A DNA stretch of 64,000 nucleotides from Arthrobacter sp. OAP107 (GCF_040546765.1 NZ_JBEPOK010000001.1:4340001-4404000), one strand, 5' to 3'. Counted from the first letter of the stretch, positions 1 through 8,930 are shown. Notes: generated by a model not told the origin, from the letters alone. Translations and numbers: made by a program.

Positions 1-2
1 AC

Positions 3-650
3 CGGCTGACCATCAGCGCCGTGCCGTTCCTGTTGCCGCTGATGTTCCAGAACGGCTTCGGCTGGAGCCCCCTGCACGCGGGCATCATGGTGGCCGCCGT
101 GTTCATCGGGAACATCGGCATCAAGCCTGCGACAACCCCGCTCATCAGACGCTTCGGGTTCAAGCCGGTGCTGGTGTTCGCGTCCCTGGCCTCGGCAGCC
201 ACCTTCGCCCTCTGCGCGCTGCTGACCCCGGAGACACCCGAGCCGCTGGTGTTCGCGCTGCTGGTGTGCAGCGGGGCCTTCCGATCAATTGGCTTCTCCG
301 CGTACGCATCGGTCCAGTACGCAGATATCGTGCCTGCCCAGCTGACGTCAGCCAACGCCGTCTCCGCGACGCTGGTGCAGCTGGCCACCGGGGCCGGAAT
401 CGCCGTTGGCGCCCTCCTGCTTCGCCTCTTCGAGTCGGATTCCCGGCTCTCGTCCGGGTTTGGCGGCATCCTGTCAGGCGGACCGGAGGGCAGCGGCGTG
501 GCCGCCTACCGCGGCGCATTCCTGTCGATAGCGGTGCTGATGCTCCTCAGCACGGTCGATAGCCTGATGCTGCACAGGCATGCGGGGGCCGAGGTCAGCC
601 GGCCTGGGCCAGCGCCAGCGGAAGCACCGCGCCCGCACCGGCCCGCCTAA
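3..650 (+). CDS. MFS transporter, C-terminal part (5' end outside window)
   Basis: Open from the first bases of the window without a start, so this is the 3' part of a longer gene. The roughly 215 residues are a run of hydrophobic segments with charged loops (for example GNIGIKPATTPLIRRFGFKP), typical of the second half of a major facilitator superfamily drug or multidrug efflux permease of the DHA2 kind. It would act in the cytoplasmic membrane; the substrate cannot be told. The tail is hydrophilic and rich in Pro, Ala and Arg. Its last 56 bases overlap the 3' end of the convergent recQ gene. Confidence 0.8.
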   Translation, partial: RLTISAVPFLLPLMFQNGFGWSPLHAGIMVAAVFIGNIGIKPATTPLIRRFGFKPVLVFASLASAATFALCALLTPETPEPLVFALLVCSGAFRSIGFSAYASVQYADIVPAQLTSANAVSATLVQLATGAGIAVGALLLRLFESDSRLSSGFGGILSGGPEGSGVAAYRGAFLSIAVLMLLSTVDSLMLHRHAGAEVSRPGPAPAEAPRPHRPA

Positions 651-2805
651 GGGCGCGCCCGGCGACGGTCACGGTCCACCGGCTGTCCACGAGGTCGTCA
701 ATGAGCATAACGCTGCCGCCGCCCAGGCCAGCGAGCTCGGCCGCCAGTGACTCCCCCACCACCAGACGGTCCCACACCCCGGCCAGCCGGTAGGCGCTGT
801 TGCCGCCGCGGCCGCCGGTGGGGCCGCCGTGTTCCAGCTGCAGCTGGCCGACGTACGGGATGCGGCCAATCTGGGAGATGCCCCGGGCCAGGGAATCCAC
901 GAGCTCTGGCCTGCTGCGCGAGGGCATGCTGACAATCGCTGCCGGCCGTCCTGCACCGCTCCAGCCGGGTATCCGGGAGTCACCGGTGCCCCATTCGCGC
1001 AGCACCTGGACACAGGCCTGCAGCATGCCGGGATCGACGGAGCGGTCCGGAGCCCCGGCCGCGAAGAGTTCGCGCAGCGCCCCGCCCCAGCCCAGGTCCG
1101 TCAGCCTGGCGAGGACCCGGCCGTCGGCCGTGTTCTCGTCGGGTTTGATCTTGCCCTTCACCGGCACCCCCAGTCGGTCCATTCCGCTGGGCCACTGGAG
1201 CCTGGACTCCAGCACGATGCCTGCGCGGCTGAGGGTCTGCCCGGCAGCCTCCGTGGCCGTGGCGGCGACGTCCGACGGGAACCACCTGCCGGCGCAGTTG
1301 TCGCACCGGCCGCAGGGGGCGGCGGTCTCGTCATCCAGCACGGACGTGATGTACTCCATCCGGCACCCGGCGGTGTCCTGGTAGATGACCATGGAGTCCT
1401 GCTCGTCCACCCGGGCCTCCGCGATGCGGCGGTACCGTTCGGCGTCATACGTCCACGGCACGCCGGTGGAGCGCCAGCCACCGCCCACGCGTTCCACCGC
1501 CCCGTCCACGGCGAGCACCTTCAGGAGCAGTTCCAGAGGCGTACGGCGCAGGTCCACCCGGGCTTCCAGAGCCACCGTGGACACAGCCGAGCCCGCCTCT
1601 GCCAAGGCGGTCAGCACAGCAGTGGCCTTCTCCTCGGAAGGCATGGAAGCGGTGGCAAAGTACTGCCAGATCTCGCGGTCCTCGGACCCAGGCAGGAGCA
1701 GGACGTCTGCATTGGCGGCGCCACGGCCCGCCCTGCCCACCTGCTGGTAGTAGGCCACCGGGGACGACGGGGCGCCGAGGTGGACTACGAAGCCGAGGTC
1801 CGGCTTGTCGAAGCCCATCCCCAGCGCGGAGGTGGCCACGAGCGCCTTGACCTGGTTGTCCTTCAGAAGCTGCTCTGCCCGCTCGCGGTCGGCGGGGTCG
1901 GTGCGGCCCGTATACGCCAGCACCTCGTGACCGGCCTCGGCGAGGAGCCTGGCGGTATCCTCGGCGGCGGAGACGGTCAGGGTATAGATGATCCCGCTGC
2001 CCTGCAGATCGGCCAGGTGGGTGAGCAGCCAGCCGAGACGCTGACGCGAGTCGGGCAGCGCCAGGACCCCGAGCCGCAGCGACTCCCTGCCGAGCGCACC
2101 GCGGATGGTGAGCACGCCGTCACCGAGCTGTTCCTCGATGTCGTGGACTACCCGCGAGTTGGCGGTGGCCGTGGTGGCCAGCACCGGCACGGTGTCCGGC
2201 AGTTCCCCGATGAGGTCGGCAATGCGCCGGTAGTCGGGCCGGAAGTCGTGGCCCCAGTCAGAGATGCAGTGCGCCTCGTCGATCACCAGGAGCCCCGTGC
2301 GCCGGATGAGTTCGGGCAGCTGGTTCTCCCGGAACGAAGGGTTGGTGAGCCGCTCCGGGGACACCAGCAGGACATCCACCTGGTCTGCGGCAAGCTGCTC
2401 ACGCACCGCGTCCCACTCCAGCTGGTTGGCGGAGTTGATGGCCACGGCCTTAACGCCCGCCCGGGCCGCGGCGGCCACCTGGTCCCGCATCAGGGCCAGC
2501 AGGGGCGACACGATCAGCGTGGGTCCGGCCCCGCGACGCCGGAGCAGCAAGGACGCCACGAAGTAAACGGCAGATTTTCCCCAGCCGGTCCGTTGCACCA
2601 CGAGCGTCCGGCGGCCGCCGTCGACCAGCGCCTCGATGGCCTCGAACTGGCCGTCGTGGAAGTCGGCCTCCGGCCGCCCCACCAGCTCGCGCAGCACGGA
2701 GAGGGCCTGACCCCGCGTCCCGGCGACCGTTTCCTCATCCCTTCCGGCACCGGTACCGGTGCCGGGGGCAGAAGCAAGGACAGGAGCGTGCTGGTTATTT
2801 GCCAT
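595..2805 (-). CDS. recQ: RecQ family ATP-dependent DNA helicase with C-terminal phosphoribosyltransferase-like tail
   Basis: A 736-residue superfamily 2 helicase that would unwind DNA 3'-5' during recombination and repair. Visible motifs: Walker A-like RTGWGKS near residues 72-78, DEAH near 176-179, and motif VI QVGRAGR near 355-361. The RecQ-type zinc cluster follows the helicase core (CRMEY, then CGRCDNC). The last 40 residues carry VMLIDDLVDS, a hydrophobic strand plus DD that resembles the PRPP-binding loop of type I phosphoribosyltransferases such as ComF. No HRDC domain is evident. The ATG at 2805 was chosen because the frame stays open far upstream only as antisense of manB. It is divergent from manB and overlaps the MFS gene tail-to-tail. 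Confidence 0.9.
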   Translation of the reverse strand: MANNQHAPVLASAPGTGTGAGRDEETVAGTRGQALSVLRELVGRPEADFHDGQFEAIEALVDGGRRTLVVQRTGWGKSAVYFVASLLLRRRGAGPTLIVSPLLALMRDQVAAAARAGVKAVAINSANQLEWDAVREQLAADQVDVLLVSPERLTNPSFRENQLPELIRRTGLLVIDEAHCISDWGHDFRPDYRRIADLIGELPDTVPVLATTATANSRVVHDIEEQLGDGVLTIRGALGRESLRLGVLALPDSRQRLGWLLTHLADLQGSGIIYTLTVSAAEDTARLLAEAGHEVLAYTGRTDPADRERAEQLLKDNQVKALVATSALGMGFDKPDLGFVVHLGAPSSPVAYYQQVGRAGRGAANADVLLLPGSEDREIWQYFATASMPSEEKATAVLTALAEAGSAVSTVALEARVDLRRTPLELLLKVLAVDGAVERVGGGWRSTGVPWTYDAERYRRIAEARVDEQDSMVIYQDTAGCRMEYITSVLDDETAAPCGRCDNCAGRWFPSDVAATATEAAGQTLSRAGIVLESRLQWPSGMDRLGVPVKGKIKPDENTADGRVLARLTDLGWGGALRELFAAGAPDRSVDPGMLQACVQVLREWGTGDSRIPGWSGAGRPAAIVSMPSRSRPELVDSLARGISQIGRIPYVGQLQLEHGGPTGGRGGNSAYRLAGVWDRLVVGESLAAELAGLGGGSVMLIDDLVDSRWTVTVAGRALRRAGAGAVLPLALAQAG

Positions 2806-2934
2806 TGATTCAGTATCCCAGCCGCCTCTGACACACCAAACCCCGGGCACGTGCCATGTGGACAACCCGCCGCCACACACTTCTGTGACTGCGCCTTCAC
2901 AGGCCGCCGCGCGGGTGCCCGTAAGATAAGTGCC

Positions 2935-4353
2935 GTGACTAGCGACCAGACCCGTACTTTTGACCTTTCGGCCTCGTTCAAGGCGTATGACGTCCGCGGC
3001 ATCGTGGGCGAATCCATCACCGCTGAAATCGTCGAGGCCGTGGGCGCAGCGTTCGTTGATGTGCTTGGCCTGGAGGGACAGACGGTCCTGGTCGGCGGTG
3101 ACATGCGCCCCTCCTCCCCCGAATTCAGCAAGGCGTTCGCCAGCGGCGCGGCCACCCGCGGAGCCAACGTCCAGCTGCTGGACCTGATCTCCACGGACGA
3201 GCTGTACTACGCGTGCGGAGCGCTCAACGCCGCAGGCGCCACGTTCACCGCGAGCCACAACCCGGCCGAATACAACGGCATCAAGATGGCCAAGGCCGGT
3301 GCCGTTCCCATCTCCTCCGAGACGGGCCTTAAGGAGATCCAGGCACTCGCCGAGCAGTACCTGAACGCCGGCTCCATCCCCGCTGCCGAAACGCAGGGCC
3401 AGATCGGCGTCCGGGACGTGCTGAAGGACTACGCCGAATACCTGCGCACGCTCGTTGACCTTTCCGGCTCGCGCCCCCTCAAGGTCGTGGTGGACGCCGG
3501 CAACGGCATGGCCGGGCTGACCACGCCTGCCGTCCTGGGCGACACGCTGCTGCCCAAGCTGCCGTTCGACATCGTTCCGCTCTACTTCGAACTCGACGGC
3601 TCCTTCCCGAACCACCCGGCCAACCCGCTGGAGCCGGAAAACCTGCGCGACCTGCAGGCCGCCGTCGTCGAGCACGGCGCGGACATCGGCCTGGCGTTCG
3701 ACGGCGACGCCGACCGCTGCTTCGTCATCGACGAAAAGGGCGAGGCGGTCTCGCCCTCGGCCATCACGGGCATGGTGGCCCGCCGCGAAATCGCCCGCGC
3801 GAAGGCGCAGGGCGAGGCAACGCCCACCATCATCCACAACCTCCTGACCTCCCGCGCGGTGCCCGAACTCGTCGCCGAAGACGGCGGACGTGCCGTGCGC
3901 ACCCGGGTTGGCCACTCCTTCATCAAGGCCGTCATGGCAGAGGAAGGCGCCATCTTCGGCGGCGAACACTCCGCCCACTTCTACTTCCGTGACTTCTGGA
4001 ACGCGGACACCGGCATGCTGGCCGCCATGCACGTGCTGGCCGCCCTCGGCGAACAGGACGGCCCGCTTTCCGAGCTCGGCCGGGAGTACGAGCCGTACGT
4101 TTCCTCCGGCGAAATCAACTCGGAAATCGAAGACAAGGCCGGCGCCGTCGAGCGCGTCCGGGCCGATTTCGAGACCGAGGACGTGGCCGTGGACCACCTG
4201 GACGGCAGCACCTTCACGGCCGCCGACGGCAGCTTCTGGTTCAACCTGCGCCCCTCCAACACCGAACCGTACCTGCGCCTGAACGCCGAGGCCACGGACC
4301 GGGCCACCATGGAGCGGGTGCGCGACCGCGTGCTGGCCCTGGTCCGCAGCTAG
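2935..4353 (+). CDS. manB: Phosphomannomutase/phosphoglucomutase
   Basis: A 472-residue alpha-D-phosphohexomutase that interconverts mannose-6-phosphate (or glucose-6-phosphate) and the 1-phosphate for nucleotide-sugar and cell-wall glycan synthesis. All four family loops are present: phosphoserine loop TASHNP near 105-110, metal loop DGDADR near 256-261, sugar loop GGEHS near 342-346, and phosphate loop RPSNTEP near 439-445. Length fits bacterial ManB. The GTG at 2935 gives an N-terminus leading straight into FKAYDVRG, the normal family start; no ATG fits. A small conserved protein follows after 10 bases, suggesting co-transcription. Confidence 0.93.
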   Translation: MTSDQTRTFDLSASFKAYDVRGIVGESITAEIVEAVGAAFVDVLGLEGQTVLVGGDMRPSSPEFSKAFASGAATRGANVQLLDLISTDELYYACGALNAAGATFTASHNPAEYNGIKMAKAGAVPISSETGLKEIQALAEQYLNAGSIPAAETQGQIGVRDVLKDYAEYLRTLVDLSGSRPLKVVVDAGNGMAGLTTPAVLGDTLLPKLPFDIVPLYFELDGSFPNHPANPLEPENLRDLQAAVVEHGADIGLAFDGDADRCFVIDEKGEAVSPSAITGMVARREIARAKAQGEATPTIIHNLLTSRAVPELVAEDGGRAVRTRVGHSFIKAVMAEEGAIFGGEHSAHFYFRDFWNADTGMLAAMHVLAALGEQDGPLSELGREYEPYVSSGEINSEIEDKAGAVERVRADFETEDVAVDHLDGSTFTAADGSFWFNLRPSNTEPYLRLNAEATDRATMERVRDRVLALVRS

Positions 4354-4363
4354 GGCGGCGCCC

Positions 4364-4846
4364 GTGGCATCACCCGATCCGATCCCGGCCCAGTCGTCGT
4401 GGCGTGCATCCGTCCCGGAGGCCACGGCCACGGACCTGGAAAACCTCCTGGGCACCGGAATGGCGGCAGCCCAGGAGCAGCTTGAGCGCAGCGGCGGGTT
4501 CCTGCCGTTCGCCCTCGTGGTGGAAAACGACGGCGACGTCCGGCTCGTGGCCGTTTCGCCGGCAGATCCGGATGCCGGCGGGGACAGCGAGTTCGATGCC
4601 GACGGGATGATCCGCGACATCACGGAACTTTTGCGCCAGCACCGGGACGAGTTCCGGGCCGCCGCCATCGTCTGCGACATCACCCTGGTCGAGGAGGACT
4701 CGGACGCCATCCACGTGGCCACGGAACACCGGGACGGTGCGGTTTTCGCAGCCGTCCTGCCGTACTCGCCCCACAACGGGGGCAGCGAGTGGGAGTTCGG
4801 CGACCTTGCGGCCGACTCCAACGAACCTGTCATCTGGGCTGACTAG
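4364..4846 (+). CDS. Conserved hypothetical protein downstream of manB
   Basis: A 160-residue acidic, soluble protein beginning with GTG 10 bases after the manB stop. I recognise no catalytic motif. It has a hydrophobic core stretch (FLPFALVVENDGDVRLVAVS) and a second block, AAIVCDITLVEEDSD, with no signal peptide or membrane span, so it is probably cytoplasmic. The tail ends in short acidic residues. Close spacing to manB suggests the two are transcribed together; function unknown. Confidence 0.75.
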   Translation: MASPDPIPAQSSWRASVPEATATDLENLLGTGMAAAQEQLERSGGFLPFALVVENDGDVRLVAVSPADPDAGGDSEFDADGMIRDITELLRQHRDEFRAAAIVCDITLVEEDSDAIHVATEHRDGAVFAAVLPYSPHNGGSEWEFGDLAADSNEPVIWAD

Positions 4847-4948
4847 ACCGGTCCGGAGCGGCCCTTTGACCTGGTCCCCCGCTCCGCACAGATCACGCGA
4901 TGCGCGCCGGGTGGACCGGCGATTTGCACAGGCTATTAGGCTAGTACC

Positions 4949-5398
4949 ATGAAAATCAACGCCTTCGCGGACGTCAGCCTGCGCGCCCTCATGGTGCTCG
5001 CTGCTGCACCGGAGGGCGGCCTGCTCACCACCCAGAACGTGGCGGACGCCGTCGGAACCCCCTACAACCACGTCAGCAAGGCCGTGGCGAAGCTGCGCAT
5101 GCTGGGTCTGATTGACGTCGAGCGCGGCCGCAACGGCGGCTCCCGGCTGAGTGCCGCCGGCCGCCGCGCCACCGTTGGCCAGGTCCTGCGGGAGCTGGAC
5201 ACCCGCGAGGATGCCGCCGAGTGCATCGGCCCGGCCGGCAGCTGCCCCCTCATCAATGAATGCCGGCTCCGCGGCGCCCTCGCCCGGGCGCGCGAGGCTT
5301 TTTACCGGGAGCTCGACGACGTCGTGGTGGCCGAGTTGCCCACCTCACGTCAGATGACTCCCGTTTTCGAAGCGATCGGGCTGCGCCCCGGCGCCTGA
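4949..5398 (+). CDS. nsrR: Rrf2 family Fe-S transcriptional regulator, NsrR-like
   Basis: A 149-residue Rrf2 protein with an N-terminal winged helix (about 1-70) and three cysteines near 92, 99 and 105 (C-x6-C-x5-C), the usual Fe-S cluster ligands of NsrR/IscR proteins. It sits directly upstream of flavohaemoglobin, and an NsrR-type operator lies between them, so an NO-sensing repressor is the best reading; that role is inferred from context. The ATG at 4949 has no clear Shine-Dalgarno. A TANNNT-like TAGGCT six bases before ATG hints at a leaderless transcript, but this is weak. Confidence 0.85.
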   Translation: MKINAFADVSLRALMVLAAAPEGGLLTTQNVADAVGTPYNHVSKAVAKLRMLGLIDVERGRNGGSRLSAAGRRATVGQVLRELDTREDAAECIGPAGSCPLINECRLRGALARAREAFYRELDDVVVAELPTSRQMTPVFEAIGLRPGA

Positions 5399-5459
5399 GC
5401 CCTCCCGTCACCGCCTCGTCGGGCCCACGCCCGCACATGCCTCCCATTTGGAAAATTCC

Positions 5460-5476
5460 TTCTACAGGGTGTAGAA
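5460..5476. promoter_or_regulatory. Perfect palindrome in the hmp promoter region
   Basis: TTCTACA and TGTAGAA flank a GGG spacer, a perfect 7-bp inverted repeat. It falls within or next to the likely hmp promoter (possible -35 TTGGAA at 5448-5453, -10 TAGAAA at 5472-5477). It could be a binding site for a second regulator or an accessory NsrR site; the half-site does not match the NsrR core. Confidence 0.5.
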
Positions 5477-5490
5477 ATGGATCAGCCAGA

Positions 5491-5513
5491 AAGTGGCATT
5501 TCAAATGCCAGTA
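5491..5513. promoter_or_regulatory. NsrR-type operator upstream of hmp
   Basis: The sequence holds TGGCATTT, one C, then AAATGCCA, a perfect 8-bp inverted repeat with a single-base spacer. The core GCATTT-n-AAATGC equals the 11-1-11 consensus core known for enterobacterial NsrR. It lies 53 bases before the hmp ATG and about 90 bases after the nsrR-like gene. Control by the neighbouring regulator is inferred. Confidence 0.75.
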
Positions 5514-5565
5514 TCTGCAGCCCCGGTCCGGCCAAAGACCCCGGACCACTAGCTCAGGAGTGCCA

Positions 5566-6726
5566 ATGCTCTCGGACAAAGCCCGTCCTGTCATCGAAGC
5601 CACCCTCCCCCTGGTCGGTTCACGAATCGGCGAGATCACCCCCAAGTTCTATGCCCGGCTCTTCGCCGCGCACCCGGAACTCCTGGACGGGCTGTTCAGC
5701 CGCTCCAACCAGCGCAACGGCAACCAGCAGCAGGCCCTCGCCGGCAGCATCGCCGCCTTTGCCACCCATCTCGTGAACAACCCCGACACCCTGCCGGAGA
5801 CCGTGCTGTCCCGCATCGCCCACCGCCACGCCTCACTGGGCATCACCGAGCCGCAGTACCAGGTGGTCTACGAGCACCTGTTCGCAGCCATTGCCGACGA
5901 CCTTGCCGAGGTGATCACGCCGGAAATCGCGGAAGCCTGGACCGAGGTCTACTGGCTCATGGCGGACGCCCTGGTCAAGCTGGAAAAGGACCTTTACGCG
6001 GCGCAGTCCAACACCGCGATGTGGATGCCGTGGACGGTCATCGAAAAGATCCCGGCCGGCACCGGATCGATGACCTTCACCCTCGCGCCGGCCGATGACA
6101 CCCCGGTCACCCCCGCACTTCCGGGCCAGTACATCAGCGTCAAGGTCACCCTGCCCGACGGCATCCGCCAGGTCCGCCAGTACTCCCTGTCCGGCGATGC
6201 CGGCACCAGCCGCAGCTTCACCACCAAGCTCGACGACGGCGGCGAGGTCTCCCCCGTGCTGCACAACAGCATTGAGGTCGGAGACATCATCGACATCTCC
6301 AACCCGTACGGCGAAATTACGCTGAAGGACGGCGACGGCCCGGTGGTCCTTGCCTCGGCGGGCATCGGCTGCACACCCACCGCCTCGATCCTGCGTTCCC
6401 TCGCCGAAAGCGGCTCCGAGCGCCAGGTGTTGGTCCTGCACGCCGAAAGCACCCTGGACAGCTGGGCCCTGCGCTCCCAGATGACGGACGACGTCGAACG
6501 CCTCGGCGGCGCCGACCTCCAGCTTTGGCTTGAGCAGCCGGAAGCCGGGTCCAACTCCGGTTTCATGTCGCTGCGTGAGGTGGACCTCCCGGCCGGCGCG
6601 TCGCTGTACCTGTGCGGTCCGCTGCCGTTCATGAAGAACATCCGCAATGAGGCCATCAACGCCGGCATCCCGGCCACGAAGATCCACTACGAGGTCTTCG
6701 GCCCGGACATCTGGCTGGCCTCCTAA
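5566..6726 (+). CDS. hmp: Flavohaemoglobin (nitric oxide dioxygenase)
   Basis: A 386-residue protein that converts NO to nitrate with O2 and NAD(P)H in the cytoplasm. Domain order: globin (1-140) with distal-side Tyr near 29 and proximal His near 88 (HRHASL); FAD-binding ferredoxin-reductase domain with RQYSLS; C-terminal NAD domain with GIGCTP and the final EVFGPD motif. Length is normal. The ATG at 5566 has GGAG six bases upstream; the open frame extends to 5260, but that part lies in the previous gene's frame and is not globin-like. Likely repressed through the operator at 5491-5513. Confidence 0.95.
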   Translation: MLSDKARPVIEATLPLVGSRIGEITPKFYARLFAAHPELLDGLFSRSNQRNGNQQQALAGSIAAFATHLVNNPDTLPETVLSRIAHRHASLGITEPQYQVVYEHLFAAIADDLAEVITPEIAEAWTEVYWLMADALVKLEKDLYAAQSNTAMWMPWTVIEKIPAGTGSMTFTLAPADDTPVTPALPGQYISVKVTLPDGIRQVRQYSLSGDAGTSRSFTTKLDDGGEVSPVLHNSIEVGDIIDISNPYGEITLKDGDGPVVLASAGIGCTPTASILRSLAESGSERQVLVLHAESTLDSWALRSQMTDDVERLGGADLQLWLEQPEAGSNSGFMSLREVDLPAGASLYLCGPLPFMKNIRNEAINAGIPATKIHYEVFGPDIWLAS

Positions 6727-6812
6727 GCTCTTCCGCCGGGGAGTACTTGTCCATTTGTCGCTACTTTAGAGGCCTCTAGCAGCCATTATCTGGACAAGAA
6801 ACTCCAGGACGG

Positions 6813-6862
6813 ACGACGGCGGCCCCGCACCTTTGAAGAAAAAGGTGCGGGGCCGCCGTCGT
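6813..6862. terminator. Bidirectional terminator between hmp and pckG
   Basis: A perfect 22-bp inverted repeat (6813-6834 and 6841-6862) with a 6-base loop GAAGAA. The stem ends in AAA/TTT on both sides, and TACTTTT follows on the plus strand. It lies between two convergent genes and would serve both. Confidence 0.85.
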
Positions 6863-6926
6863 ACTTTTGGGCCCACGCTGCCGAGGGGCCCCAATCGAGC
6901 TTGCGAGATTGGGGAGGCAGTGGGGT

Positions 6927-8753
6927 CTAGGCCAGGCGGGCCTTCAGTCCGTCGAGCTCGTTCTGGAGCGCTGCGGGCAGCGAGTCGCCGAAGTTGGCGA
7001 ACCACTCCTCGATCGAGGCGAGCTCGGTCTTCCACTCCTCGGGGTCGACGTGAACTGCCTCCTCAACCTGGGCAGGGGTCATGTCGAGCCCGTCGAGGTC
7101 GATGGCGTCGCCGGTCGGAACGAAGCCGATGGGGGTCTCCACGGCGTCGGCCTTTCCTTCGAGCCGCTCGATGGCCCACTTCAGGACACGTGCGTTGTCC
7201 CCGAAGCCAGGCCAGGCGAAGCCGCCCTCTGCCGTGCGGCGGAACCAGTTGACCAGGAAGATCTTGGGCAGGCGCTCCGGGTTGGCCTTCGCGGAGAGGT
7301 TAACCCAGTGGTTCAGGTAGTCGCCGGCGTCGTAGCCGATGAACGGCAGCATGGCCATGGGGTCGCGGCGGACCACGCCGACGGCACCGGCCGCAGCAGC
7401 GGTGGTCTCCGATGAGAGGGTGGAACCCATGAAAATGCCGTTGGTCCAGTCGCGGGCCTCGGTGACCAGCGGGATGGTGGTCTTGCGGCGGCCGCCGAAC
7501 AGGATCGCGGACAGTTCCACACCGTTCGGGTTGTGGTACTCCTCGGCCAGCATGTCGATCTGGTCGATCGGGGTGCAGAAGCGCGAGTTCGGGTGGGCTG
7601 CCGGCTTGCCGGACTCGGGCGTCCAGGAGTTGCCCTGCCAGTCTGTCAGGTGGGCTGGAGTTTCCTCCGTCATGCCTTCCCACCAGACGCCACCGTCGTC
7701 GGTCAGTGCAACGTTGGTGAAGATGCTGTTGCCCTTGGCGATGGCGCGCATGGCGTTGGGGTTGGTGCCCCAGCCCGTGCCGGGGGCCACACCAAAGAGG
7801 CCGGCCTCGGGGTTGACGGCGCGGAGCTCGCCCTCCTTGCCGAACCGCATCCAGGTGATGTCGTCGCCGAGGGTCTCGACCTTCCAGCCCTTGATCGTGG
7901 GGTCCAGCAGGGCGAGGTTGGTCTTGCCGCAGGCGGACGGGAAGGCTGCCGAGACGTAGTACGTCTTGTTTTCCGGCGAGGTGAGCTTGAGGATGAGCAT
8001 GTGCTCGGCAAGCCAGCCCTCGTCGTGGGCCATGACCGAAGCGATGCGCAGGGCGTAGCACTTCTTGCCCAGCAGCGCGTTTCCGCCGTAGCCGGAGCCG
8101 AAGGACCAAATAGAGCGCTCTTCGGGGAAGTGCACGATCCACTTGTCCGGGTTGCAGGGCCAGGGGACGTCTGCCTGGCCGGGCTCCAGCGGAGCGCCCA
8201 GGGAGTGCAGGGCGGGAACGAAGAAAGCGTTGGTTTCGGTGATCCGGTTCAGGACGTCCGTGCCGATGCGCGCCATGATGCGCATCGAGGCAACCACGTA
8301 GGCGGAGTCGGTGATCTCGACGCCGAACTTGGGGTCCTCGGCGTCAAGGTGGCCCATCACGAACGGGATGACGTACATGGTGCGGCCGCGCATGGAGCCG
8401 GAGAACAGCCCGCGCAGCTTCTCCTTCATCTCCGCCGGGGCCATCCAGTTGTTGGTGAAGCCTGCGTCGTGCTCCTTCTCGGAGCAGATGAAGGTCTGCT
8501 CTTCGACACGGGCCACGTCGGCAGGATCCGAGAAGGCTGCAAAGGAGTTGGGGAACAGGTCCTGGTTCAGCCGCTTCAGGGTGCCCGCCGCGACGAGTTC
8601 GTCGGTGAGGCGGGTGTTTTCTTCCTCGGAGCCGTCGACCCAATGAATCCGGTCCGGCTGGGTCAGGCCAGCGACCTCTTCAACCCAGGCCAGCAGACCG
8701 GTATGGGTGGTGGGTGCTTTCTCAAGCAGCGGCAGTCGCGCCAGGTGGGCCAT
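6927..8753 (-). CDS. pckG: Phosphoenolpyruvate carboxykinase (GTP)
   Basis: A 608-residue cytosolic enzyme converting oxaloacetate plus GTP to PEP, CO2 and GDP, the entry to gluconeogenesis. The kinase-1a P-loop FPSACGKTN lies near 271-279, the GTP-type signature that separates it from the ATP-dependent family. WMAPAE, GSGYGGNALLGKKC and FGGRRKTTIPLV are also typical. The full length is normal for actinobacterial enzymes. The start MAHLARLPLLEKAPTTH is the usual N-terminus. A CRP/GlxR-like site and a 12-bp palindrome lie 150-180 bases upstream, fitting carbon-source control. Confidence 0.96.
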   Translation of the reverse strand: MAHLARLPLLEKAPTTHTGLLAWVEEVAGLTQPDRIHWVDGSEEENTRLTDELVAAGTLKRLNQDLFPNSFAAFSDPADVARVEEQTFICSEKEHDAGFTNNWMAPAEMKEKLRGLFSGSMRGRTMYVIPFVMGHLDAEDPKFGVEITDSAYVVASMRIMARIGTDVLNRITETNAFFVPALHSLGAPLEPGQADVPWPCNPDKWIVHFPEERSIWSFGSGYGGNALLGKKCYALRIASVMAHDEGWLAEHMLILKLTSPENKTYYVSAAFPSACGKTNLALLDPTIKGWKVETLGDDITWMRFGKEGELRAVNPEAGLFGVAPGTGWGTNPNAMRAIAKGNSIFTNVALTDDGGVWWEGMTEETPAHLTDWQGNSWTPESGKPAAHPNSRFCTPIDQIDMLAEEYHNPNGVELSAILFGGRRKTTIPLVTEARDWTNGIFMGSTLSSETTAAAAGAVGVVRRDPMAMLPFIGYDAGDYLNHWVNLSAKANPERLPKIFLVNWFRRTAEGGFAWPGFGDNARVLKWAIERLEGKADAVETPIGFVPTGDAIDLDGLDMTPAQVEEAVHVDPEEWKTELASIEEWFANFGDSLPAALQNELDGLKARLA

Positions 8754-8902
8754 TGCAGTTCCCTTCTTCGGGTTCAGTGGTGTGTGCTAAATGCTATTTC
8801 TGATGCTCTGGACCAATTGGCGGTCAGACATCGGATGTCCTGCCCTTTCCGGGGCAACTTCCGCGGAAACCCGGGGAATTTGGATTTAGAAAAGTTGAAA
8901 TT

Positions 8903-8918
8903 AGTGACGAAGGTCACA
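8903..8918. promoter_or_regulatory. CRP/GlxR-like site upstream of pckG
   Basis: Read on the minus strand it is TGTGA, six bases, TCACT, a near-perfect match to the 16-bp CRP/GlxR consensus of actinobacteria. It lies 150 bases upstream of the pckG start. GlxR control of gluconeogenic genes is known in Corynebacterium; here it is inferred from sequence only. Confidence 0.55.
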
Positions 8919-8930
8919 TAGACCGGTCTA
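8919..8930. promoter_or_regulatory. 12-bp perfect palindrome TAGACCGGTCTA
   Basis: TAGACCGGTCTA directly abuts the CRP-like site, in the 279-base gap between pckG and tRNA-Arg. Its position suggests a second operator for pckG; no regulator can be named. Confidence 0.4.

Noticed and set aside
829..2808. Plus-strand open frame of 659 codons
   Set aside because: Shadow of recQ in a high-GC genome; composition is His/Gly/Arg-rich without domains.
2806..4833. Long minus-strand open frame extending recQ upstream to give 1,412 residues
   Set aside because: It is antisense to manB and the downstream gene, has no recognisable domain, and recQ starts naturally at 2805.
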